Positions 26,483 to 35,226 of a stretch of DNA of 64,000 nucleotides are shown in pieces. The stretch is taken from contig NZ_JALNUR010000002.1 in assembly GCF_026540895.1 (NCBI RefSeq), positions 124,001 to 188,000 on the forward strand, read 5' to 3'. Source of the stretch: Sphingomonas sp. GM_Shp_1 (GTDB lineage Bacteria; Pseudomonadota; Alphaproteobacteria; Sphingomonadales; Sphingomonadaceae). Made by a program: the position numbers and the translations under genes. Numbering within the stretch: the first letter of the stretch is position 1; every line of letters begins with the position of its first letter. The notes under the pieces were generated by a model, which did no database searches, was not told where the DNA came from, and worked only from the letters and a program-made list of their open reading frames with translations.

Positions 26483-28648
26483 ATGGCGAGCATCCTCGAC
26501 CTTCTTGATTTCGGAAGCCCGCGCAAGATACCGGTCGTCCGGCAGTCCGAGGCGAGCGAATGCGGGTTGGCCTGTCTCGCGATGGTGATGGCCTATCATG
26601 GTTTCGAAGCAGATATGCCTCTGCTGCGCCGGCAATTCGGAATGGGCTCGCGTGGGGCCACGCTCAAAACGCTGATGGACCTAGCGGATCGGCTTGGCCT
26701 GAGTGCACGTGCGCTCCGGGTCGATGTCGATGAGCTTGGCGATGTTCAAACGCCTGCCATTCTGCATTGGAGCCTGAACCATTTCGTCGTCCTGACCCGT
26801 GTCAGCAAGACGTGGAAAGGGCTACGCTTCTTCATCAATGATCCGGCGCGCGGTAGCCTGACGATTGGTGAAGGCGAATTTTCGCGGCAATTCTCGGGTG
26901 TCGCTCTCGAACTGGTTAAAACGGCGCGGTTCAAGCCGCAGCGCGCCAAATCGCCTTTGAAGATAGGTCAGCTCTGGTCGAGCCTTCGGGGTGCCGGCAC
27001 CACCCTGGCGGGCGTGCTGATGTTATCCGCGATCCTTCAGCTCATTTCCCTGGTGATGCCATTCTATCTGCAACTCGGCATCGATACGGTCCTACCGACA
27101 AGCGACGATCAACTCCTCCAGATACTGGCCATCGGGTTCGCAGGCCTTGCTCTCATCAACATGCTGACGATCTGGTTACGCTCGATTGCACTCCTGAATA
27201 CGACGAATGCGTTCTCGTTTCAGGTCGTCAACAACTTGTTCCGGCAATTGATGAGCCTGCCACTCGCTTGGTTCGAGAAGCGACATACTGGCGATGTGAT
27301 AAGTCGGTTCGGCTCGATTCAGCCGATTACCGATTTCGTCAGTCAGGGGATGGTCTCGGCGGTAATCGACGGCATCATGGCGTCGATTACGCTTATGCTA
27401 ATGTTTGCTTATTCACCGATACTAGCGGCATTGGCGCTGACGGCATGGGTTTTCTATGTCGCGATAAAACTCGGCTCTTTTGGAGCGATGAGAGGCGCAA
27501 ATACAAGCTCGATTACGGCAAATGCTCGCGAAAACTCAGCCTTTATCGAAACCATGCGCGGCATTTCGACGATAAAATCCTTCGGGCAAGAGGTTTCGCG
27601 CCAGCGCGTTTGGCAAACATTAAAAGCAAATGCGGTGAATGCGAGTCTGAAGCTCGGCCGTATCACCGCGGGGTTCGACGCGATATCTGGATTTATCTTG
27701 GCGCTTGAGCGCGTATTATTCGTCTATCTCGCGATCAAAATGGCGATGAAAGGCACCTTCACAGTCGGTATGATCTTCGCCTTTCAGGCCTACAAGCAAC
27801 AATTTCTGGATGCGGCTTCGCGGTTGGTCGACCAAGGCATCCGCTACCGATTGATCGACGTTCATCTGACCCGCATCGCCGATATCGCACTTTCGCGTCC
27901 CGAGCCGGCGGGGCTGCAACGTTCAAGTGACCGACTAATCCAAGGTGTGATTGAGCTGAGAAATGTGAGTTTCCGTTACGGCGTGGGCGATCCCTTTGTG
28001 TTGTCAAACATTAACCTTCGGATCGAAGCTAGAGAGATGGTCGCGTTTGTGGGCCCATCAGGCGGTGGTAAAACGACACTGCTTAAGATCATGATGGGGT
28101 TACTGGAGCCAACCGCCGGCGTCGTGCTGGTCGATGGGCAGCCGCTTGAGCGGGTCGGCCTACGTGCATGGCGCTCCACAATCGGCTCCGTGCTTCAGGA
28201 CGACCAGCTCTTTGCGGGCTCCTTAGCGGAGAATATTGCGTTTTTTGAGCCTGAAATCGATATGGATAGGGTCCGGGAAGTTTGTCGCCGAGCCGCAGTG
28301 ATTGACGAGATTGACGCAATGCCGCTGGGCCTTGAAACACTGGTGGGGGACATGGGATCGTCCTTGTCCGGCGGTCAGCGGCAACGCGTGATGCTCGCAC
28401 GGGCGCTCTATGCGCGACCCGTTGTGCTCTTTATGGATGAGGGGACTGCCAACCTCGATCCTGCTAAGGAGGCGGAAGTTGTTGAGGCGGTGCGTGTGAC
28501 ATCGGTCACCCGTCTCATCATCGCACATCGACCATTGGCAATCCAGGCCGCGTCGCGCGTCTTCTTGGTTAGCGACGGACGTTTGATGCAGGTAGAGGCG
28601 AGGCCAAATTTAGGTCTCGCGAAGCCACAGTCCGAAAGCGTAGCGTGA
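26483..28648 (+). CDS. C39-peptidase-containing ABC transporter (PCAT type)
   Basis: 721-residue exporter with three parts. The N-terminal C39 protease (about 1-135) has catalytic Cys27 in SECGLACLAMV, His100 in HWSLNHFVVL and Asp120 in INDPARG; the intact triad means it should cut GG leaders. A six-helix transmembrane domain follows (about 160-440). The ATPase has Walker A GPSGGGKTT (about 523), signature LSGGQRQRV, Walker B VVLFMDEG and an H-loop IIAHRP. It starts directly at the hlyD stop. Substrate assignment to the GG-leader zincin upstream is by proximity and leader type. The protease-competent domain distinguishes it from HlyB-type transporters whose C39-like domain lacks the Cys. Confidence 0.93.
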   Translation: MASILDLLDFGSPRKIPVVRQSEASECGLACLAMVMAYHGFEADMPLLRRQFGMGSRGATLKTLMDLADRLGLSARALRVDVDELGDVQTPAILHWSLNHFVVLTRVSKTWKGLRFFINDPARGSLTIGEGEFSRQFSGVALELVKTARFKPQRAKSPLKIGQLWSSLRGAGTTLAGVLMLSAILQLISLVMPFYLQLGIDTVLPTSDDQLLQILAIGFAGLALINMLTIWLRSIALLNTTNAFSFQVVNNLFRQLMSLPLAWFEKRHTGDVISRFGSIQPITDFVSQGMVSAVIDGIMASITLMLMFAYSPILAALALTAWVFYVAIKLGSFGAMRGANTSSITANARENSAFIETMRGISTIKSFGQEVSRQRVWQTLKANAVNASLKLGRITAGFDAISGFILALERVLFVYLAIKMAMKGTFTVGMIFAFQAYKQQFLDAASRLVDQGIRYRLIDVHLTRIADIALSRPEPAGLQRSSDRLIQGVIELRNVSFRYGVGDPFVLSNINLRIEAREMVAFVGPSGGGKTTLLKIMMGLLEPTAGVVLVDGQPLERVGLRAWRSTIGSVLQDDQLFAGSLAENIAFFEPEIDMDRVREVCRRAAVIDEIDAMPLGLETLVGDMGSSLSGGQRQRVMLARALYARPVVLFMDEGTANLDPAKEAEVVEAVRVTSVTRLIIAHRPLAIQAASRVFLVSDGRLMQVEARPNLGLAKPQSESVA

Positions 28649-29270
28649 GGCACACCGCCTTCGGCTGGCTCGTACTTGACTACGGCTATCTGAGGGCGTC
28701 AAATAAAACGTGCTCAGAAGGACGTTAGCGGCGTTTGCTGGGGCGGTTTCGGAGTCTTTTGAGTGTTTGAGGATTCATACAGGGGAGAGGTTCTGACTTA
28801 GGTTCTGTGCCGGGTCAGGGCGCTGGCATGGATGCCCCAAGTGTTGTCACGGATTTTCGAGAGCGAGGGCGTGGCGGTCGATGGTGGAATGTCGCACCGT
28901 GCTGCGGCATCACGGTTATTTCTGCCGTTAAGTTGCGCGAAGTACTTCTGGACACCAGCGATAACTGCCTATCCTGGCGCCCGGATATGTCGGCTCTTTG
29001 TCTAAACCGGACGTTTGGCGATCTCGGCAGGAATGACGGGTTTGTCCCAAATCTCGCCGTGTCAGCATCGGGAACGGCCTGGGCCTTCGAACCCGATTTA
29101 GAACATGAATGAATGGCAGGAGTTCGGGAGTGGGGAGGCGGTCTGAACGGCCGAGTTTGGGTCAACCAACCCATGATATGCGGGATGATTACATGCTGAT
29201 CGCTTTTTTAAATCCCGTTCGCCAGTCTTTGTCCAAGCCCAGCCGAAATCAGGCGAGCCGAAGGGCATCA
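28649..29270. other. non-coding stretch with a probable dispersed repeat
   Basis: 622 bp after the ABC gene. Between about 28815 and 29080 the minus-strand text (phrases such as PNVRFRQRADI and MPQHGATFHHRPP in one frame) is of a kind seen as spurious ORFs in repeated intergenic elements of sphingomonads. I see no terminator with a T-run and no credible gene. Confidence 0.4.
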
Positions 29271-29714
29271 TTAGGAGATATCTGACAGTCGATTGAGGAT
29301 AGGAATTGCGGCCTTCAGGTGTTCGCGCTCATCCAGAGACAGCAATCTGCGGATTGCTTCCTCGATATGGACGGTGCGTTTCGACCTTCCTTGGAAAAGG
29401 GCCAGCCGCCCCTCGGATGTAATCGACACGAGCCTGCTGCGGCGGTCGGCGGGATCGGCAAGCTGGCGCACCGACCCTTCCGCCTCGAGCCCTGCGACCA
29501 CGAGGCGCATCGTCTGGTGAGTGACGCCTCGTCGGTCAGCCAGAGCGGCGACGTTCATCGAGCCAAGGCTATCGAGAAGATCAAGTGTCTCGGATTGCGC
29601 TGACTTCACTGTACCCGTTCGCTGTCGTACGACACGGACAAACGCGCTTATGCTTTGCCGTAGATCCTCGGCCAGTTCAGCCGCATCGTCCGACGCCTCG
29701 CCAGCATCACCCAT
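29271..29714 (-). CDS. MarR-family transcriptional regulator
   Basis: 147-residue winged-helix protein. The recognition region is SMNVAALADRRGVTHQTMRLVVAGLEAEGSV, and the wing is RQLADPADRRSRLVSITSEGR, the D-x-R-s-R pattern typical of MarR. The start at MGDAGEASDD (29714) overlaps the end of the SnoaL-like gene by 8 bases, so they form an operon; the longer upstream frame is out-of-frame to that gene. It probably autoregulates through the palindrome at 30156-30176. Confidence 0.88.
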   Translation of the reverse strand: MGDAGEASDDAAELAEDLRQSISAFVRVVRQRTGTVKSAQSETLDLLDSLGSMNVAALADRRGVTHQTMRLVVAGLEAEGSVRQLADPADRRSRLVSITSEGRLALFQGRSKRTVHIEEAIRRLLSLDEREHLKAAIPILNRLSDIS

Positions 29715-30135
29715 CTGACGGCTCGTCCCGTTGCAGACTCGCAAGCGCGGTCGGGAGTGTATTGATGCCCCAGTGTTCAGCATAGCGGCCGTCCTCGATC
29801 CGAACGATGTCAATCACGTCGATCCGAATGGGTTTTCCGGTAGGCTCCACGCCAACGAGGGTGCCATGGTGGGTCCCCGATATGGTTTTACGTGTTGTGA
29901 CCTTGTCGCCCTCCGCGATCTGATCATGAATGGTGACGGTGAGGCCTGCGATCGCAGGGCGAAGAACCCGATCGAAGGTGTCCCACATACTTTCGCCATC
30001 CGAAGGGGCGCCGGGCGGCGCCGATCGATTGATGAACGTCGGCGACATCAAGTCGTCGAAAGCTTCCCGATCACCTCGTTCGATGACATCTCGATTGAAA
30101 CGGCGAACCACCGCTTTCGCATCGGTGATGGACAT
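29707..30135 (-). CDS. SnoaL-like ester cyclase / polyketide cyclase-fold protein
   Basis: 142-residue NTF2-fold protein. N-terminal AKAVVRRFNRDVIERGDREAFDDLMSPTFINRS is the classical SnoaL-like opening. GLTVTIHDQIAEGDKVTTRKTISGTHHGTLVG and RIDVIDIVRIEDGRYAEHWGIN complete the domain, with the usual catalytic-pocket His/Asp candidates. Such proteins are small-molecule cyclases, isomerases or of unknown activity; the substrate is not evident. It is first gene of a two-gene unit with the MarR regulator. Confidence 0.85.
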   Translation of the reverse strand: MSITDAKAVVRRFNRDVIERGDREAFDDLMSPTFINRSAPPGAPSDGESMWDTFDRVLRPAIAGLTVTIHDQIAEGDKVTTRKTISGTHHGTLVGVEPTGKPIRIDVIDIVRIEDGRYAEHWGINTLPTALASLQRDEPSDG

Positions 30136-30155
30136 AGCTCCTCCTCAGCTCAAGG

Positions 30156-30176
30156 ATATACAGCATAACTGTATAT
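30156..30176. promoter_or_regulatory. palindrome, probable MarR operator
   Basis: ATATACAG (30156-30163), spacer CATAA, CTGTATAT (30169-30176): a perfect 8-bp inverted repeat, 20 bases upstream of the SnoaL start codon at 30135. Palindromes of this length over a promoter are typical MarR operators. Binding by the adjacent regulator is inferred. Confidence 0.6.
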
Positions 30177-30341
30177 GGGGCTGGATATGAATAGCGTCAA
30201 CCTGCAGCCCGATGCTAGTCATTGGGCCAGCGTTTCCCCACTGATCGAGTCAGCTGAACCAGTGTCCGATCTCGATTGGCGCTGAATGGCAGAGGAATGA
30301 CTGGATATGGTCGTCGCCGTCTTCGAGTTGGATTCTCCGGA

Positions 30342-31181
30342 TCAATCGTCATGTGCGTCCAATAGCATGCGCAGCTTTTCAGCATCTTTTGGCGTGGCAG
30401 GATTGTAGACTATCATCCCTAGCTCCGGCCGGCCTTCCACAGCGAATGACGAATAATCCATCGCGAGCAGTCCCGCATTGGGGTGACGGATTCGCTTCAC
30501 CCCTTCGCCATGAGCGACCACGTTGTTGTCCTGCCACAGTGCAACGAACTCGGGGCTGACCGCGCTGAGGTCCCCTACCAGCCTCGCGACTTCGGCGCAG
30601 GTGCTTGCATTTACCCGCGCGACGTCCGCGCGAAAGGCGCCCACGACGAAGCGGGCGATGCTTTCCCAATCTTCGTTCCGGCTGCGGACATGGTTGTTGC
30701 CGAACATCAGGCGGAGTATGTTACGATCTTCGCGCGGCAGCTTGGAATAGTCGGTCAGGAGAACCGTCGCTGCGCGGTTCCAGCCAACCACATCCCACAT
30801 CGCCGTCTTGATGATCGCCGGGCTCAGCACCATCCCGTCAAGCACGCGCTGCAGGCGCGGGGTTATGCCGTCGACCGGCTGATACCGGGCCTCGGGAAGC
30901 CGACCCAGGCCCAGCATGTACAGATGCTCGCGTTCCGGCTCGGTCAACATCAGGCCCTTGGCGATCCGGTCGAGAACGTCCGCGGATGGCGCACCGCCGC
31001 GCCCTTGCTCGAGCCAGGTGTACCATGTCGGACTAATGTTGGCCCGGCTCGCCACTTCCTCACGACGCAGACCGGGCGTGCGTCGCCTGCCGCCACCAAA
31101 CCCGAATGCCGCCGGATCGAGGCGGGTGCGGCGATCACGCAGATAGGTGCCGAGCTGGTTGGGAGCTTCGCTGGCCATCAT
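30342..31181 (-). CDS. XRE-family regulator with MmyB-like ligand-binding domain
   Basis: 279-residue regulator. The N-terminal helix-turn-helix has the diagnostic GGRRRTPGLRREEVASRANISPTWYTWLEQGR, found in many XRE/MmyB-type regulators. The C-terminal part (MWDVVGWNRAATVLL, then ARLVGDLSAVSPEFVALWQDNNV, KRIRHPNAGLLAMDYSSFAVEGRPELGMIVYNP) is the MmyB-like sensor domain with PAS-type features. It is divergent from the SDR gene at 31275 (93 bp apart), so it probably controls it. The ligand is unknown. Confidence 0.9.
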   Translation of the reverse strand: MMASEAPNQLGTYLRDRRTRLDPAAFGFGGGRRRTPGLRREEVASRANISPTWYTWLEQGRGGAPSADVLDRIAKGLMLTEPEREHLYMLGLGRLPEARYQPVDGITPRLQRVLDGMVLSPAIIKTAMWDVVGWNRAATVLLTDYSKLPREDRNILRLMFGNNHVRSRNEDWESIARFVVGAFRADVARVNASTCAEVARLVGDLSAVSPEFVALWQDNNVVAHGEGVKRIRHPNAGLLAMDYSSFAVEGRPELGMIVYNPATPKDAEKLRMLLDAHDD

Positions 31182-31274
31182 CGATCCTGTTGCAGCTTAT
31201 ACCACCATAAGGTCACTACTTTAACAGGGTTCCGCGAACAGCGATACGTCGCTCCGACAGCAAGGAGATAGCTC

Positions 31275-32177
31275 ATGCGGGTATTCCTAACCGGCGCGTC
31301 CGGCTTCATCGGTTCGCATATCATTCCCGAATTGCTCGACCGCGGCCATCAGGTGCTCGGTCTCACGCGATCCGACGCGGGCGCACGACAGCTTGAAGCG
31401 GTTGGTGCCGACGTCCATCGCGGTGATCTCGACAGGCCCGAGACGCTCGCGCGTGGCGTCGCGGCGGCCGATGCGGTGATTCACTGCGCATTCGACCATG
31501 ATTTCGCAAACTTCGTCGAGAACACCAGAAAGGACCAACGCAACATTGCGGCCATGGGAGAGGCGCTTGAGGGAACGGGAAAGCCGATCCTGATCACCTC
31601 GGGGGTCGGCATCGGCACGCCGCTGAATGGCGGGCCAGCGACGGAAGACGTGCTGAACCCGCGCCACGCCAATCCGCGCATCGCGACGGAACTCGCGGGC
31701 GCGGCACTGCTGGCGCAACGCATCGACGTGCGCACTATTCGATTGCCCCAAGTGCACGACACTACCAGGGCCGGACTGATCACGCCGCTGATCGCCGAAG
31801 CACGGCGGGCGGGAGCGGTAGCGTATGTCGGCGAAGGGCAGGCGCGCTGGTCCGCCGCGCACGTCAGCGACGTGGCGAAGCTATATGTGCTTGCCCTCGA
31901 AAACGGCGAGCCGGGCGCACGTTACCATGCCTCGGCGGAGGAGGGCGTCACGGCGCGTGCCATCGCCGAGGCGATCGGCAGGGGCAGCGGGCTATCGGTG
32001 TGCTCGGTCGCGGCGGATGAGGTCGATCAATATTTCGGGTGGATGGCACCGTTCGCAAACCTCGAAATGACGGCGTCGAACGCCTGGACGCGCGCCCGAC
32101 TCGGGTGGGAGCCGACCGGCCCCGATCTCCTCACCGACCTTGCCGCAATGGACTATTCAGCGATCACCACCGCGTGA
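31275..32177 (+). CDS. NAD(P)-dependent extended SDR oxidoreductase
   Basis: 300-residue Rossmann protein with the extended-SDR dinucleotide motif TGASGFIG at residues 6-13, followed by HQVLGLTRSDAGARQLEAVGADVHRGDL, where the R suggests NADP. The canonical YxxxK is not evident: the central segment reads LITSGVGIGTP, as in the NAD(P)-binding/NmrA-like epimerase-related group. It starts after AAGGAGAT. It is divergent from the XRE regulator and probably regulated by it; the substrate is not deducible. Confidence 0.85.
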   Translation: MRVFLTGASGFIGSHIIPELLDRGHQVLGLTRSDAGARQLEAVGADVHRGDLDRPETLARGVAAADAVIHCAFDHDFANFVENTRKDQRNIAAMGEALEGTGKPILITSGVGIGTPLNGGPATEDVLNPRHANPRIATELAGAALLAQRIDVRTIRLPQVHDTTRAGLITPLIAEARRAGAVAYVGEGQARWSAAHVSDVAKLYVLALENGEPGARYHASAEEGVTARAIAEAIGRGSGLSVCSVAADEVDQYFGWMAPFANLEMTASNAWTRARLGWEPTGPDLLTDLAAMDYSAITTA

Positions 32178-32287
32178 TCTACTACAGTGGCACACTGGCG
32201 GATCGAACTGTTGTCGAGCGGGTGAGCTTGCATCAGGAAACCGAGCCGCGGATTGATGCTTAACCTCGAGCTATATGCGAGACGTCC

Positions 32288-33277
32288 ATGCGCCTGATCG
32301 CCATCGAAGAACATGTCCTGCCACACACTGTTCGTGACGCCTGGGCGTCGGCGCCGCCCCCACACGACCCCGTATCTGCCATCGCAGACGGGGGCGTAAC
32401 AGGAGAGCGTCTGGCGGACCTCGGAGAGGGTCGCTTGGCGTTGATGGACGAGCAGGGCATCGATGTCCAAGTGCTGTCCCTGACCACGCCCGGCCTTCAT
32501 AATCTGGAACCTGGACCCGCAGTGGAAATGGCTCGGCGCGTCAACGATTTGATCGCCGATGCATGCGCGCGTCACCCCACACGCTTCCAGGGTTTCGCGG
32601 CTCTCCCGACATCCGATCCAGATGCCGCCCCCCGCGAGCTGGAGCGCGCGGTAAACGAGCTTGGGCTGAAGGGAGCGTTGCTCTGCGGACGCACACGTGA
32701 TCGTCACCTCGACCATAGGGCGCTGCGACCGATGCTGGCGAAAGCAGCAGAACTGGGCGTTCCTCTATTCATCCATCCCCAAACGCCGGCACCGGAGGTG
32801 CGCGCGTCCAATTACGCCGGAATCAGCGACAGGGCGGATCTCGCGCTCGCCGCCTTTGGTCTTGGCTGGCACTATGAGGCAGGCCTGGAATGGATCAGAC
32901 TGGCCGCGGCGGGTGTCTTCGACGAACTGCCGTCGTTGCAGATCATCCTTGGTCATTGGGGCGAAGTGGTGCTGTTCTACCTCGAGCGAACCTCGGCTGT
33001 GATGGGCCGGGCCCTTGAACTTGAGCGGTCGCTGTACGAATACGCACGCGGCAACCTTTACGTCACCGGCAGCGGCATGTGGAGCCAAGCCTATCTGCGG
33101 CAGTGCCTGGAGATCGTCGGCCCGGATCGTCTGCTGTTCTCGACCGACTTCCCATACCAGTACCGACCGGGCGGCGAGCCACGTCGCTTCCTTGAGACCG
33201 TCGACTTGGACGACCCAGCGCGCCGCGGTTTCGCCTTCGCAAATTGGGAGCGTCTGACGGGGGCAAATACGGCCTAG
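32288..33277 (+). CDS. amidohydrolase-superfamily metal-dependent decarboxylase/hydrolase (ACMSD-like)
   Basis: 329-residue TIM-barrel protein. The N-terminal IAIEEHVLPH stands in place of the metal-binding HxH. FIHPQTP, ILGHWGEVVLFY and LLFSTDFPYQ provide the conserved His, His-Glu and Asp of the ACMSD/gamma-resorcylate decarboxylase branch. Members decarboxylate aromatic or related acids. It is co-directional with the SDR gene 110 bp upstream and may act in one catabolic or detoxification step; no pathway can be stated. Confidence 0.85.
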   Translation: MRLIAIEEHVLPHTVRDAWASAPPPHDPVSAIADGGVTGERLADLGEGRLALMDEQGIDVQVLSLTTPGLHNLEPGPAVEMARRVNDLIADACARHPTRFQGFAALPTSDPDAAPRELERAVNELGLKGALLCGRTRDRHLDHRALRPMLAKAAELGVPLFIHPQTPAPEVRASNYAGISDRADLALAAFGLGWHYEAGLEWIRLAAAGVFDELPSLQIILGHWGEVVLFYLERTSAVMGRALELERSLYEYARGNLYVTGSGMWSQAYLRQCLEIVGPDRLLFSTDFPYQYRPGGEPRRFLETVDLDDPARRGFAFANWERLTGANTA

Positions 33278-33728
33278 GCTCGACCCGGCACCGTTGGTCA
33301 TGAGACCGCGGCCTCCGAAACGCCCGATGAACGAACGGCCACTTTAGGAGAAGCACCCGCGCGCTTAGAATGTCCATAATTGGGTCTGACGGTCACAGCA
33401 GATATCGACCAGCTAACGACATTCGATGATTCCCGACTAAACGGCGGCTTTTGCCAAGAGCTGCCGTTCAAGGCTTCGAGAACGCCCAGTCAGCTTCGCG
33501 CCCCAATCCCGGTCATTCATCGGCCCGGCAGTAAAGCTCGAAAGCAGCCATTCGTTCAGGCCGATCGCGATGGTGACCGACACGATGCGACCGGCCTGCC
33601 ACATCTCATTCTTCCACGTGGTTTTGGTGCGGAACTGATCGGCAGCCTTGATCAATACATTGCCCGGAGATAGCCTGATCAGGCAATCGAGCCATTTCGG
33701 ATCAAAATGTCGGCTCTGAACCGAGCTG
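33278..33728. other. non-coding junction before the four-gene cassette
   Basis: 451 bp. It includes a 29-base element at 33441-33469 that recurs inverted at 43244-43272. Surrounding text looks like a decayed dispersed repeat rather than a gene. The promoter for the 475-residue gene should be here or just upstream; none is clear by eye. Confidence 0.5.
33441..33469 (+). repeat. short dispersed repeat, left copy
   Basis: The copy here reads ACGGCGGCTTTTGCCAAGAG and continues CTGCCGTTC. It matches the reverse complement of 43244-43272 at 25 of 29 positions. The two copies bracket the 33.7-42.9 kb gene cassette in opposite orientation. Confidence 0.6.
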
Positions 33729-35156
33729 ATGAACTCTTACCTATTCGATCGGCAAGACGGCTGTGGTAAGCCGCCATTTTCGATGGATAGCGCGACCCCA
33801 GCAGGAGCCGAAGGCGAGGATGTACCGGAGGTGACTGCCTCCGCGCTGACAGTCGTGCCCGCTCGGGGAATCGAGATCGAACGCTGGGCCCTGCTCAACG
33901 ACAGGCTGGCGGCATGCGACCCACAGGACCAAGACGCGCTCAGGGACGCGATCGCATGGGTTTACGAGGCCATCGCCGACACCCCGGAATGGGCTTTGCA
34001 GGACTTCGATACTTTTAGCGAGGCGATGGTGGCCAAAGATGCCATCGCCAGAGCCGACGAGGTCGCTCAGGGCACGGTCATGGTCGCTGAAGATAGCGAC
34101 CTGACGGCGGCGCTACGCGATGCCGCTGTCCTCTTGCGTGCGCTCGAGTTGAATTTTTCCGAGTTTGGCAGATACATCGAAAGTGACATCGACGAAGAGC
34201 TTGAACGCCAGTGGCAGACGACGGATGGTCGGCATTACGTCATTCCGCGCTTGACGCCGCTGGCGTTGATCGACGGCAAGCCATTCCTGCGGCGCGCACT
34301 TCGCGATCACCGCGTCATTCCCACGAACGTCAAGGGTTTCGCCGTTCGGCTTCACCGGTCCACTACGGCCTTTGATGCCGCTCATGCGGATGAAGAGCGG
34401 GGTGTGGGAGGTCGTCGTTATGGTGCCGCTTTGTTCCCGGGCCTTTCGATCAAAAAGGTGGCGGCGGGAGACAAGCTCTTCCTCGTCGATGCCTTGACGG
34501 GCTTCGACGCGATAAAGATGGTCGATCTTCATCTCGACCAGGCCGAAGCATCACAGTGTCGGGCTTTGGTCTGGGGGGAGCTGACGATGCCCAAAGAACG
34601 TGTCGATCAGGTCAGTGACCGCATGAGCGGCATGGGCCGGCCAGCTTCTTCGTTGCAATATGTGATCGCTGGCAGCTGGCATCGAACGGTAGGCGGCAAG
34701 ATGCGCAACGTCGCGCAGGTCCTCGACGGGTGCGGCCAGCCTCTCTTCGAGATCTACAAATGGGCCAAATTCAAGATCGACAGCGATGTGGAGGCGATCG
34801 AGGCGGGCCGGGAGGTCCATCTCCTCATTGCGGAGGACGAACTGGTACTCATCGCGATCTGTCGCGATTTCCTGCAGGAAACCGGCGACGTTCCCTATCG
34901 ATACCTCAACGTTGACACAGCGATCGTTCCATCGATGACGGGCGCGCTGCCTGACGCGGCGACGATGACTGGCCATGCCGCGACGGCGAACACGTTGCGG
35001 GTCCGATACGGGACACGGACTCTCGTCGTTGCTCAGCCTGCCTATGCGGCAAAAGGTGCGGTCGGCGAGATTCTTGCTCTGCCGGAAAAGCCTTTGCGCG
35101 AGGGAAGCGTGGCCGTTCACGACGCGTTTTTCCTTTGCACGTTGGAAACGCTCTAG
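33729..35156 (+). CDS. uncharacterised 475-residue protein, first gene of the cassette
   Basis: I do not recognise a family. The N-terminal about 45 residues are Asp/Glu-rich and probably disordered; an in-frame ATG at 33783 is an alternative start. Residues about 50-160 look helical (ERWALLNDRLAACDPQDQDALRDAIAWVYEAIAD). The remainder is mixed alpha/beta, with a segment of hydrophobic strands near the C-terminus (TLRVRYGTRTLVVAQPAYAA). No signal peptide, membrane helix or NTPase motif is visible. It is followed by three co-directional genes with small gaps, suggesting one operon. Its GC and codon use resemble the window. Confidence 0.75.
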   Translation: MNSYLFDRQDGCGKPPFSMDSATPAGAEGEDVPEVTASALTVVPARGIEIERWALLNDRLAACDPQDQDALRDAIAWVYEAIADTPEWALQDFDTFSEAMVAKDAIARADEVAQGTVMVAEDSDLTAALRDAAVLLRALELNFSEFGRYIESDIDEELERQWQTTDGRHYVIPRLTPLALIDGKPFLRRALRDHRVIPTNVKGFAVRLHRSTTAFDAAHADEERGVGGRRYGAALFPGLSIKKVAAGDKLFLVDALTGFDAIKMVDLHLDQAEASQCRALVWGELTMPKERVDQVSDRMSGMGRPASSLQYVIAGSWHRTVGGKMRNVAQVLDGCGQPLFEIYKWAKFKIDSDVEAIEAGREVHLLIAEDELVLIAICRDFLQETGDVPYRYLNVDTAIVPSMTGALPDAATMTGHAATANTLRVRYGTRTLVVAQPAYAAKGAVGEILALPEKPLREGSVAVHDAFFLCTLETL

Positions 35157-35226
35157 CTGCTACGCATATGGTGGTGTGTAGTGAAGTGTAGTGTATGGTA
35201 CTCGAGAAGTGCCGAGGAGAATTGGA

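Noticed and set aside
28815..29174. 119-codon minus-strand open frame
   Set aside because: Text resembles translations of dispersed intergenic repeats rather than a gene.
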